The translations under genes were made by a program, and so were the position numbers. Shown in pieces: positions 20,622 through 28,614 of a DNA stretch of 59,002 bases. This DNA comes from JBBDSU01 sp040904825. GTDB lineage: Bacteria > Actinomycetota > Nitriliruptoria > Nitriliruptorales > Nitriliruptoraceae. The DNA lies in NCBI GenBank assembly GCA_040904825.1, contig JBBDSU010000009.1, positions 1-59,002 of the forward strand, read 5' to 3'. The notes under the pieces are model-generated. The model was not told the origin of the DNA, made no database searches, and saw only the letters and a program-made list of their open reading frames with translations. How positions within the stretch are numbered: position 1 is the first letter of the stretch; every line of letters begins with the position of its first letter.

Positions 20622-21190
20622 AGCAACGACCGGGACAATTGGTGGTGTTGTCAGGTCCGTCGGGCGTTGGAAAGGGCACCATTCATGAACGGGTGCGCGC
20701 TCGCCGACCTGACATGACCTTGTCGGTGTCGGCGACGACACGAACACCGCGCAAAGGCGAACAAGACGGCATCGACTACCACTTCATGACGGAAGAGGCT
20801 TTCGAAGGCATGGTGTCGGAGGGCCGGTTTCTGGAACATGCGATCTACGCAGGCCACCGCTACGGAACGCCTCTCGATTCGATCGAAGCTTCGCTGGCAC
20901 GCGATGTGACCGTGATTCTCGACATCGATGTGCAAGGCGCACAACAGGTGCGAGCTGCCGACCCTGCTGCACTGTTGATCTTCCTGGCTCCTCCGTCGCT
21001 GGCGGAACTTGAACGCAGGCTGCGGCATCGGGGGACCGAAGACGATGACGCCGTCGCCCGACGGCTGCGTCGCGCTGCCGAAGAACTGTCGATGCGCGAC
21101 GCATTCGACGTCACGATCGTCAATGACGACGTGGATCGCTGTGTCGATGAGGTGATCGCGGCAATCGACGGTGCTCGCAGCAGGCGCTGA
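20618..21190 (+). CDS. gmk: Guanylate kinase
   Basis: A 190-residue P-loop kinase that phosphorylates GMP with ATP. The Walker A is LSGPSGVGKGT (near residue 12). The GMP-binding region follows as SVSATTRTPRKGEQDGIDYHF, then FLEHAIYAGHRYGTP and ILDIDVQGAQQVR. Its length is normal for the family. It is coupled to mihF by an ATGA overlap; 118 bp separate it from the rpoZ ATG. Confidence 0.97.
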   Translation: MKQRPGQLVVLSGPSGVGKGTIHERVRARRPDMTLSVSATTRTPRKGEQDGIDYHFMTEEAFEGMVSEGRFLEHAIYAGHRYGTPLDSIEASLARDVTVILDIDVQGAQQVRAADPAALLIFLAPPSLAELERRLRHRGTEDDDAVARRLRRAAEELSMRDAFDVTIVNDDVDRCVDEVIAAIDGARSRR

Positions 21191-21308
21191 CAAGCCGGGT
21201 ACCATGACCAGCCAGGCAAAGCGTCGACAATGAACGCGCGTTGTCCGCTGATGTTGATGTCTCGTAGGGCTTCTGAAAGGCTCGATCATCGCTCATATTG
21301 ACGACCTC

Positions 21309-21584
21309 ATGAACAAGGTCGACTCCAAGTTCCACCTTGTTCACCTTGCCGCGAAGCGGGCTCGTGAGATCAACGGCTATTTCGCACATCTGGGCGAAGG
21401 CCTCGGCCAGTACGTCCCACCGCTGATTTCCGCCAGTTCGAATAAGCCGCTGTCGATCGCACTCGAAGAGATCGCTACCGGGAAAATCATAGGTGCGCAG
21501 GCCGTCGCCGTTGCAACCGAAGATCCACTCGGGTTTATCGAAGGCGACGATGAGACCGATGGTGGCGATGCCATCGTTGAATGA
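21309..21584 (+). CDS. rpoZ: RNA polymerase omega subunit
   Basis: A 91-residue protein with NKVDSKFHLVHLAAKRAREIN and KPLSIALEEIATGKI, the two conserved omega segments (landmarks). Omega latches the beta-prime subunit during RNA polymerase assembly. The first ATG is at 21309, but the frame upstream also looks homologous (IIAHIDDL, compare the usual I-x-P-x-I-D-D/E-L-L). GAAAGG at 21275-21280 is spaced for ATC codons at 21285 or 21288. The true start may therefore be a non-AUG codon a few residues upstream. gmk-rpoZ-coaBC-metK is a standard bacterial order. Confidence 0.9.
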   Translation: MNKVDSKFHLVHLAAKRAREINGYFAHLGEGLGQYVPPLISASSNKPLSIALEEIATGKIIGAQAVAVATEDPLGFIEGDDETDGGDAIVE

Positions 21585-21659
21585 TGGGCGACATCAGGGC
21601 CTGACATCGATGTTTGCGTAATGTGCGTGCGCACGCCCCGTTGACCAGGGAGCAGGACC

Positions 21660-22958
21660 GTGACGAGGTTGAACGGTGCACGCATAGTCCTGGGGGTGAC
21701 GGGCGGTATCGCCGCTTATAAAGCCGCTGCCCTTGCACGCCTGCTGGTCGGTGCTGGAGCCCAGGTTGACGTGGTGCTCACCCGTGGCGGTGCCCAATTC
21801 ATTGGTGCCCCTACGTTCGAAGGCATCACAGGTCGACCCGTCCGCAGTGAAGTGTGGGAGAGCATCTCCGACGACACCCACGTCGCACTGGGTCAGACAG
21901 CCGATGTCGTCGTCATCTATCCGGCGACAGCCCACGTGATGGCCAAGATGGCAGCGGGTCTGGCCGACGACCTGTTGACGACGAGCGTGTTGGTTGCCCG
22001 ATGTCCTGTCATTGTTGCTCCGGCGATGCATACCGAAATGTGGACCCATCCGGCGACACGTGCCAATGCCGCGCTCCTCACATCTCGTCAGGTCAACGTC
22101 CTGGGTCCAGACGTGGGGCCATTGATGGGTGGCGACCAAGGACCTGGTCGTGTCGTTGAGCCCGCGGTTGCACTGGTTGCTGTGACGTCAGCACTGGACC
22201 ACCCTGACCACTTCGGTGCACCGCGCGCAGAGGGCGGCCCGGCGCACGGGCGGCCTTCTGCCGCCGAGGTCGTCGCCGAACCCGCCGCAGACTTCGCTGG
22301 ACGTCAGCTGATCGTGACAGCCGGTGGGACCCGAGAACCCATCGATCCCGTGCGGTTCATCGGCAATCGTTCGTCAGGAAAGATGGGCTTCGCCCTTGCT
22401 GAGGCCGCCGCGCAGCGAGGCGCGACCGTGACGTTGATTGCGGCTCCGTCCACACTCACAACGCCAGCAGGCGTCGACCGCATCGACGTCACGACTGCAC
22501 TCGAAATGCATGATGCCGTGATGTCACGATCCACCGAAGTCGACGTCATTATCAAAGCTGCAGCAGTCGCTGATTACCGCCCCGCCGATATGGCCGCCAC
22601 CAAAATGAAGAAAGACGAAGGGCCGCCAACGCTGACGTTGGCCCCGAACCCCGACATTCTTGCCGATCTCGGCACACAGCGCGCCACAGCGACTCGTCCC
22701 GTTCTGATTGGATTCGCTGCGGAAACCGACAACGTGGAACGCAACGCTCGCGACAAGATCGCACGCAAAGGTGCCGACTTGTTGGTGGTCAACGATGTCA
22801 GCCGTGATACCACAGGCTTTGAAGTCGATACGAACGAAGTCTCGTTGTTGTGGCGTGATGGCACGTGGCGTGATCTTCCCAGTGCATCCAAACGCGAGAT
22901 CGCCGACCGGATACTTGACGAGGTTGTTCACCTTCTGGACCTGTCAGACGAAGGATGA
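21660..22958 (+). CDS. coaBC: Bifunctional phosphopantothenoylcysteine decarboxylase / phosphopantothenate-cysteine ligase
   Basis: A 432-residue coenzyme A enzyme with two domains. The N-terminal flavodoxin-like CoaC domain (about 1-180) has GVTGGIAAYKAAALAR. Its active-site loop reads APAMHTEMW, where the Asn of the textbook PAMNxxMW motif is His; I believe this is common in Actinobacteria. The C-terminal CoaB domain (about 215-432) has TAGGTREPIDPVRFIGNRSSG, KMKKDEGPP with the catalytic lysine, and NDVSRDTTGF. A Pro/Ala-rich linker joins them. The start is GTG at 21660 after GGGAGCAGG. Confidence 0.96.
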   Translation: MTRLNGARIVLGVTGGIAAYKAAALARLLVGAGAQVDVVLTRGGAQFIGAPTFEGITGRPVRSEVWESISDDTHVALGQTADVVVIYPATAHVMAKMAAGLADDLLTTSVLVARCPVIVAPAMHTEMWTHPATRANAALLTSRQVNVLGPDVGPLMGGDQGPGRVVEPAVALVAVTSALDHPDHFGAPRAEGGPAHGRPSAAEVVAEPAADFAGRQLIVTAGGTREPIDPVRFIGNRSSGKMGFALAEAAAQRGATVTLIAAPSTLTTPAGVDRIDVTTALEMHDAVMSRSTEVDVIIKAAAVADYRPADMAATKMKKDEGPPTLTLAPNPDILADLGTQRATATRPVLIGFAAETDNVERNARDKIARKGADLLVVNDVSRDTTGFEVDTNEVSLLWRDGTWRDLPSASKREIADRILDEVVHLLDLSDEG

Positions 22959-22965
22959 CGGCTAG

Positions 22966-22990
22966 GCTCCGGCTCGACCGAGCCAGGAGC
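22966..22990 (+). promoter_or_regulatory. Stem masking the metK Shine-Dalgarno
   Basis: GCTCCGGCTC (22966-22975), loop GACC, then GAGCC, a bulged A, and GGAGC (22986-22990) form a ten-base-pair stem with one bulge. The AGGAG at 22985-22989 is the only Shine-Dalgarno of metK (ATG at 22995), so the folded form would hide it. A TAGGCT at 22963-22968 could also be a -10 box. Transcripts started there would lack most of the 5' arm, so the stem may form only in coaBC read-through mRNA. Confidence 0.45.
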
Positions 22991-22994
22991 AACA

Positions 22995-24185
22995 ATGAGC
23001 CGCAAGTTGTTTACATCAGAATCAGTGACCGAAGGCCATCCCGACAAGATGGCTGACCAAATCTCGGATGCGATTCTCGATGCAATTCTCGCTGATGATC
23101 CTCAAGGGCGGGTGGCTTGCGAGACACTGGTCACCACGGGTCAGGTCATTGTCGCCGGCGAGATCTCGACAACGACGTATGTGGATATTCCAAGGGTGGT
23201 TCGGGATACGGTCCTGTCGATTGGGTACGACTCGCACGACATCGGATTTGACGGCAACACCTGCGGCGTCTCGGTCGCCATTGATGAGCAGTCACCAGAT
23301 ATCGCCATGGGTGTGGACACGGCATATGAATCGCGGTCAGGTCATGATGACGATCCTCATGCGCTCCAAGGAGCCGGCGACCAAGGCATGATGTTCGGCT
23401 ACGCCAGCAATGAAACACCGTCGTTGATGCCAATGCCCATTCACCTGGCGCACCGCATGGCAGAACGACTTGCAGCAGTCCGTCGCTCGGGCGAAATTGC
23501 CTACCTACGCCCCGATGGAAAGACCCAAATCACCGTGGCATACGAAGGCGACGTGCCCAAGGCGGTGACAGCGGTGGTGTTGTCGACCCAGCATCGCGCG
23601 GAAATCGATCTGGACACCTTGTTGCGGCCTGACATCGAAGAACACGTCATCAGGCCACAACTGGAAGGAACGATCGACCACGACGATGTCGAGATCTTCA
23701 TAAATCCAACCGGTCGGTTCGAGTTGGGTGGCCCAGTAGCCGACGCCGGCTTGACCGGACGAAAGATCATCGTGGACACCTACGGTGGCATGGCACGTCA
23801 CGGTGGCGGGGCATTCTCCGGCAAGGATCCCTCAAAGGTGGACCGGTCAGCCGCGTATGCCGCCCGCTGGGTTGCCAAGAATATTGTCGCTGCTGGTCTC
23901 GCGCGACGTGCCGAGATTCAACTTGCCTACGCGATCGGTGTTGCCCGGCCGGTGTCAATGTCGCTTGAGACCTTCTGCACCGAGGAAGCTGATCCAGAAC
24001 GGATCCTGGCGGCTATCCGCGAAGTGTTCGACCTTCGCCCCGCAGCAATTGTTGAAGCACTCGACCTGCGCCGTCCTGGCTACCGGCAGACGGCCGCGTA
24101 CGGACATTTTGGCCGCGAAGGTGACCGTTTCACCTGGGAACGCACCGACAGGGCTGACGCATTGCGCGATGCGGTCGGCGCCTGA
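22995..24185 (+). CDS. metK: S-adenosylmethionine synthetase
   Basis: A 396-residue enzyme that makes SAM from methionine and ATP. Conserved segments in order are SESVTEGHPDK at the N-terminus, GAGDQGMMFGYA, FVIGGP-equivalent FELGGPVADAGLTGRKI, DTYGGMARHGGGAFSGKD and ARPVSMSLETF. The methionine- and ATP-binding histidine, aspartates and lysines in these segments are intact. It sits 36 bp after coaBC, with a possible Shine-Dalgarno-masking stem between them. It is followed by priA, as in several Actinobacteria. Confidence 0.98.
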   Translation: MSRKLFTSESVTEGHPDKMADQISDAILDAILADDPQGRVACETLVTTGQVIVAGEISTTTYVDIPRVVRDTVLSIGYDSHDIGFDGNTCGVSVAIDEQSPDIAMGVDTAYESRSGHDDDPHALQGAGDQGMMFGYASNETPSLMPMPIHLAHRMAERLAAVRRSGEIAYLRPDGKTQITVAYEGDVPKAVTAVVLSTQHRAEIDLDTLLRPDIEEHVIRPQLEGTIDHDDVEIFINPTGRFELGGPVADAGLTGRKIIVDTYGGMARHGGGAFSGKDPSKVDRSAAYAARWVAKNIVAAGLARRAEIQLAYAIGVARPVSMSLETFCTEEADPERILAAIREVFDLRPAAIVEALDLRRPGYRQTAAYGHFGREGDRFTWERTDRADALRDAVGA

Positions 24186-24212
24186 CGGGTCCCCTCGTGG
24201 ACGGGAGGAGGC

Positions 24213-26246
24213 GTGAAGGGCGACGTGACGTCCGCGAGCGCTGACGCCGAGCCTCGACATCTCAACATCGCGCGTGTCATCGTCGAAGTAGCACCGTTCC
24301 ACCTCGACCGGCCGTTTGACTACACCATCCCTGCTGGGATGCACGTCGGTGTCGGATATCGCGTGCAAGTGGCGTTCAGTGGCCGCAGGGTGCGCGGACT
24401 TGTGGTCGCTGTCGGAAACTCGACTGACGTACCGGCATCGCGTCTCAAGCCCGTCAACCGTGTGCTTGGTGATTTCGCATGGGCGACGAGCGAGGACCTC
24501 AAGGTCATCGAATGGGCCGCCCGGCGATTTGGCGCTCCTCGCGCCGATGTCGTTCGTCATGCGTTGCCGGGACGGACAGTTGACGTCGAGCGCAGGGCTT
24601 TGACCTCAGGTTGGTTCCCTCCCGGCGCCAAATCCACGCTGAACTCGCCGGACAACACTCACGACATCGTGCTCCATGCGCGCCATGAAGCTACCGAAGG
24701 CTGGGCGGACTACGGCCAAGCGGGGCAGGACCTCATCGATGCCGTCGGATCCAGGCGAGCGTCGTTCATGTGGAGGCCGTTGGCGGGCGAGACCTTGGGC
24801 AGCAGGATCGTTGAGTTGGCTCGTATCGCAACCGCCGCAGGACGAGGCGTGCTGGTGGTTGTGCCGGACCCCTCGTCGATCGTTGCCGACATGATCGTCG
24901 ATGCCTTCGGCGACGGGGCGACTGACCTGCGCGGGGGATTGAGTCCCAGAATGCGATATCAACGTTGGCTGCGGGCACGATGCGGCGTGGTCAACGTGGT
25001 AGTTGGTGAGCGCGGCGCGGTGTTTACGCCGGTGCACAACCTTGGGCTTGCGGTGGTCATCGACGAGGCGAACCCGGCACACAAGGAACTTCGCAGTCCC
25101 CGCCACAATGCGCGAGAAGTCGCCCTCGAACGCGCACGTCGAACAGGGGGAGTGGGGCTCTTGACAGGCTGCGTGCCGTCAGCGGTCACCTGGAGCCTCC
25201 TGCAGGCCAAGAGACTCACGCCGGTGGTGGCCCCTCGCAACACAGAGCGGGCACGCCGTCCGGCCATGTCGATTGTTGACTTCCACGATCAGCATCGGGG
25301 CCGGCTGTCACGGCAGGCCATCAGTGCGATGCGGCAAGCGGTCGGCTCCGGCACATACGCCGTCGTGCTCGCCGCACGGAGTGGTGATGGACGCTTGTTG
25401 GTCTGCGGGGCGTGTGGCGAACGTACGTCGTGCCGGACATGCGGTTCGATGACGTCACCGACCGAAGGCGGCGGTGCACGCTGTGATCGCTGCGGCACAA
25501 CAGAGCGCCGGGCGGCGTGCCGCGCGTGCGGTCGTGAGCGCCTCGTGCCATTAGCCGCAGGTGTGCGCCAATTGGCGCGAGAGATTGCCAAGTCCGTGAG
25601 AGCCACTGTGACGGTGATGGAAGGCTACGACGCGCCGGTGGATCCTCCGCCAGCAGTCCTGGTGATGACCCGCGGTTCGGTCATGGATCATGCGCCAGGA
25701 CAGGTCGGCGCGGTTGTGCTGGCGGATCTGGACGCGATGTTGCGCAGGCCAACTCTTGATGCCGCCGAAGACACCCTCCGGCTGGCGATGACGGTCGCAC
25801 AGTGGATTGATGCCACTGACGTATCGGCAATTGGGTCCACCGAGGCTGTATCCAGCACTGGCCGCACATCGAGCCGATCGCACGAACGCGTGGTTGTTCA
25901 AACCGTTGATCCCGACCATCACGTGATTGACGCACTCCAGCGATGGGAGGCAGGTGCCTTCTGGCGCCAAGAGGTGTCCTTGCGGCAACCCTTAAGACTG
26001 CCCCCAACTGCCCAAGCGATTCGGATCGAGTTCCGCGATGCGCCCAATTCCGTGCAGTCTTCGCTTGAAGCCGCAGTCGTGCAAGGGGATCTGTTGATGG
26101 GGCCGATGCCCATCGACGGCGGCGAGGCATACCTTCTCGCCTGTGATGATCGGCATGCGACGCTTCGTGCACTGCAGGATCTGCGGTGCGAGTGGAGCCA
26201 GGCGGGTGTCGACGTGAGGGTCGACGTCGATCCAATCAACGTCTAG
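24213..26246 (+). CDS. priA: PriA-like primosomal protein with degenerate helicase core
   Basis: A 677-residue protein in the actinobacterial PriA position (metK-priA-def-fmt). The N-terminal DNA-binding domain is recognisable (VEVAPFHLDRPFDYTIP). The zinc region CGACGERTSCRTCG followed by CDRCGTTERRAACRACG has eight Cys as in PriA. The helicase core is eroded: the Walker A site reads MWRPLAGETLG with no GKT, and the DEEH box reads VVIDEANPAHKE. As in mycobacterial PriA, ATP-driven unwinding is not expected, so it may act as a structural restart factor. The start is GTG after GGGAGGAGG. Confidence 0.85.
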   Translation: MKGDVTSASADAEPRHLNIARVIVEVAPFHLDRPFDYTIPAGMHVGVGYRVQVAFSGRRVRGLVVAVGNSTDVPASRLKPVNRVLGDFAWATSEDLKVIEWAARRFGAPRADVVRHALPGRTVDVERRALTSGWFPPGAKSTLNSPDNTHDIVLHARHEATEGWADYGQAGQDLIDAVGSRRASFMWRPLAGETLGSRIVELARIATAAGRGVLVVVPDPSSIVADMIVDAFGDGATDLRGGLSPRMRYQRWLRARCGVVNVVVGERGAVFTPVHNLGLAVVIDEANPAHKELRSPRHNAREVALERARRTGGVGLLTGCVPSAVTWSLLQAKRLTPVVAPRNTERARRPAMSIVDFHDQHRGRLSRQAISAMRQAVGSGTYAVVLAARSGDGRLLVCGACGERTSCRTCGSMTSPTEGGGARCDRCGTTERRAACRACGRERLVPLAAGVRQLAREIAKSVRATVTVMEGYDAPVDPPPAVLVMTRGSVMDHAPGQVGAVVLADLDAMLRRPTLDAAEDTLRLAMTVAQWIDATDVSAIGSTEAVSSTGRTSSRSHERVVVQTVDPDHHVIDALQRWEAGAFWRQEVSLRQPLRLPPTAQAIRIEFRDAPNSVQSSLEAAVVQGDLLMGPMPIDGGEAYLLACDDRHATLRALQDLRCEWSQAGVDVRVDVDPINV

Positions 26247-26292
26247 TGCGACGTACCCTCCAGGGATCAACACGCTGTCGAACGGTTTGATC

Positions 26293-26853
26293 ATGTCCCG
26301 ACTTGACATCAGGATCTTCGGCGATCCGGTCCTGCGCCAGCAGGCCCGGATTGTCGAAGATTTCGACGGAACTTTGCAACGCCTTGCCGACGACATGCTC
26401 GAGACAATGCGGGCTGCTGAAGGCGTCGGCCTTGCTGCCAACCAAGTTGGTGTCCTCAAGCGCCTGTTCACATGGGAAGCTGCCCACGAGGAGTCAGTGG
26501 TTGGCGGAGCGGTTGTCAACCCCGACTTGCTTGAAGCGTCAGAAGAACTTCAGGGTGGCGAGGAGGGTTGCCTGTCGTTTCCGGGGCTCGCGTATCCGCT
26601 GGAACGGCCACTGAGGGTTGAGGTGGCACATCAGGATCTGGACGGCGAACGCCACGTCGTGCAACTTGAGGGTTACCACGCACGGATCTGGCTCCACGAA
26701 ATGGACCATCTCGATGGAATCCTGTTCATCGATCACCTCGCTCTTCATGACCGCCGGGCGGCAACTGAGGCGATGCGTGCATTGAGGATGGAAGAAGGTC
26801 TCCACCGGCCGTCGGCTGCCGGTTCGTTGTTGATGGGGCGCGTCGACCGATGA
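26293..26853 (+). CDS. def: Peptide deformylase
   Basis: A 186-residue metalloenzyme that removes the formyl group from nascent N-termini. All three motifs are present: GVGLAANQVG (motif 1), EGCLSFPG with the metal-ligand Cys (motif 2), and HEMDHLDG with two ligand His and the catalytic Glu (motif 3). The start was placed at ATG 26293; an in-frame TTG at 26287 is possible, and neither has a strong Shine-Dalgarno. The C-terminal extension of about 25 residues is Arg-rich. It overlaps fmt by four bases. Confidence 0.97.
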   Translation: MSRLDIRIFGDPVLRQQARIVEDFDGTLQRLADDMLETMRAAEGVGLAANQVGVLKRLFTWEAAHEESVVGGAVVNPDLLEASEELQGGEEGCLSFPGLAYPLERPLRVEVAHQDLDGERHVVQLEGYHARIWLHEMDHLDGILFIDHLALHDRRAATEAMRALRMEEGLHRPSAAGSLLMGRVDR

Positions 26854-27800
26854 CACTGCGGGTTGCGTTTTTCGGTACACCCGACGTTGCCGTGCCGTCG
26901 CTGCTTGCCTTGCATGCTGCGACCGATATCGACGTGGTAGTGGTGGTTACGAATCCTGATCGGCCGCGTGGCCGCCACGGAACCCCGATTGCTCCGCCTG
27001 TCAAACGTGCCGCGCTCAAACTCGGCATCGATGTCTGGCAGCCAACCGAGCCTGTCCAGATTGATGCACACCTCCACGAATTATCCTTAGACGTTGCCGC
27101 AGTAGTCGCCTACGGCAAGATCCTGCGGCCATCAACGCTGGCCACCACGTCGCTTGGGTTCGTCAATCTTCATTTCTCGCTCTTGCCCCGCTGGCGCGGC
27201 GCAGCACCCGTGCAACACGCCTTGAGAGCAGGGGATGAGCGCACCGGAGTGACAACGTTCCTCCTTGACGAGGGCATGGACACCGGACCCATTATCGCGA
27301 CGTCATCAACATCGATTGAGCCCTTGGAAGATGCCGGGATGCTGCTGGATCGACTGGCGGCATCAGGGGCGCCGGTGCTCGTCACATCGCTGCAAGAGTT
27401 GGCCAGCGGTTTGGTGCCGGTGCCACAACCTGCCGAAGGTGCAACGTACGCCCCCAAGATCAACGACGAAGATCTCCAAATTCGATGGAGTTGGTCTGCG
27501 GATCAAGTTGTTGGCCTCGTGCGCAGTGCCAGTCCACGACCTGGTGCGCACACGCTGCTGCAAAACCAGCGCGTCAAGGTGTTCGACGCGCGATCTCATC
27601 CAATCGCACCAGGTGAAGACAGTCTGCCGGGCCAAGTGCTTGCCATCGAAGGCGACGATGCCCTGGTTGCCACCGGCCAGGGAACGATCGCGGTCGGAAC
27701 CCTTCAGGTCGCGGGGCGGAAACGGATGACGGCGCGAGATGTCGCCAACGGCATGGGAGGACTTGTCGGTGACCGGTTCGGTTTCCTTGAGGACCAATGA
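26850..27800 (+). CDS. fmt: Methionyl-tRNA formyltransferase
   Basis: A 316-residue enzyme that formylates initiator Met-tRNA using 10-formyltetrahydrofolate. The N-terminal FFGTPDVAVPSL, the folate-site VVAYGKILRPSTL and the catalytic LHFSLLPRWRGAAPVQHAL segment (Asn of the usual NLHFSLLP is intact as VNLHF) are followed by the C-terminal OB-like tRNA-binding domain from about residue 205. It pairs with def, which removes the group later. An rsmB gene that often follows fmt is absent; 106 bp lead directly to rpe. Confidence 0.97.
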   Translation: MTLRVAFFGTPDVAVPSLLALHAATDIDVVVVVTNPDRPRGRHGTPIAPPVKRAALKLGIDVWQPTEPVQIDAHLHELSLDVAAVVAYGKILRPSTLATTSLGFVNLHFSLLPRWRGAAPVQHALRAGDERTGVTTFLLDEGMDTGPIIATSSTSIEPLEDAGMLLDRLAASGAPVLVTSLQELASGLVPVPQPAEGATYAPKINDEDLQIRWSWSADQVVGLVRSASPRPGAHTLLQNQRVKVFDARSHPIAPGEDSLPGQVLAIEGDDALVATGQGTIAVGTLQVAGRKRMTARDVANGMGGLVGDRFGFLEDQ

Positions 27801-27906
27801 GAGAATGTCACGAGGGCGAGGTCGTACGAAGCGAATACGCTGCATGGAACCCGCCCGCCAGGCACGGTCGTTCACGGCCGTTCGACGCCGCTATAGGAGT
27901 TGAGTC

Positions 27907-28614
27907 GTGTATGAGTCGGTGATTGCACCGTCGATATTGTCTGCCGACTTCTCCCGACTGGCCGACGAAGTGGCAACCGTGGACGGCCATGTAGACATGC
28001 TCCACGTTGATGTCATGGACGGTCACTATGTGCCCAACATCACGATTGGCCCGCCTGTGGTGCGCTCGTTACGAGCTGCCACAACGCAACCTCTTGACTG
28101 CCACCTGATGATCACGGATCCACGCACATATGCGCCCCAGTTCATTGAGCTCGGGGCAGAGTCGGTCACCTTCCATCCAGAAGTCGACGACGACCCAGCT
28201 TCGCTGATCGAAGAATTGCACGAACGTGGAGGGCTTGTTGGTGTCGCCATCAAACCGGCGCATCCCGTGCACGATGTCCTCGAATTGCTGCCGTTGGTTG
28301 ACCTCCTTCTGGTGATGACCGTGGAGCCGGGGTTCGGTGGTCAGGCCTTCATGGATAGTTGTGTGACCAAGGTGGCCGAAGCAGATCAGCTGCGTCGCGA
28401 CCATGGATGGAAGTTCAGACTGCAGGTCGACGGAGGGATCGATCCACTCACCATCGGGTCAGCGGTAGCAGCCGGCGCTGACACGTTTGTTGCCGGCTCC
28501 TCGGTGTTTGCGCGTCCTGATCGGCCAGCGGCGGTCGCAGCGTTGCGTGACGCCGTTGGCGCCGCGAGCCGTCGTGGTCGCCCCGGTGCGGCATCGGCAG
28601 GCGGTGCTTCGTGA
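27907..28614 (+). CDS. rpe: Ribulose-phosphate 3-epimerase
   Basis: A 235-residue TIM-barrel epimerase of the pentose phosphate pathway that interconverts ribulose 5-phosphate and xylulose 5-phosphate. APSILSADFSRL, the metal/catalytic HVDVMDGHYVPNITIGP, CHLMITDP, MTVEPGFGGQ and QVDGGIDPLT are all present with their His and Asp ligands. The GTG at 27907 has AGGAG seven to eight bases upstream. A short Gly/Ala/Arg-rich tail follows the core. Its stop overlaps the next start (TGATG). Confidence 0.97.
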   Translation: MYESVIAPSILSADFSRLADEVATVDGHVDMLHVDVMDGHYVPNITIGPPVVRSLRAATTQPLDCHLMITDPRTYAPQFIELGAESVTFHPEVDDDPASLIEELHERGGLVGVAIKPAHPVHDVLELLPLVDLLLVMTVEPGFGGQAFMDSCVTKVAEADQLRRDHGWKFRLQVDGGIDPLTIGSAVAAGADTFVAGSSVFARPDRPAAVAALRDAVGAASRRGRPGAASAGGAS

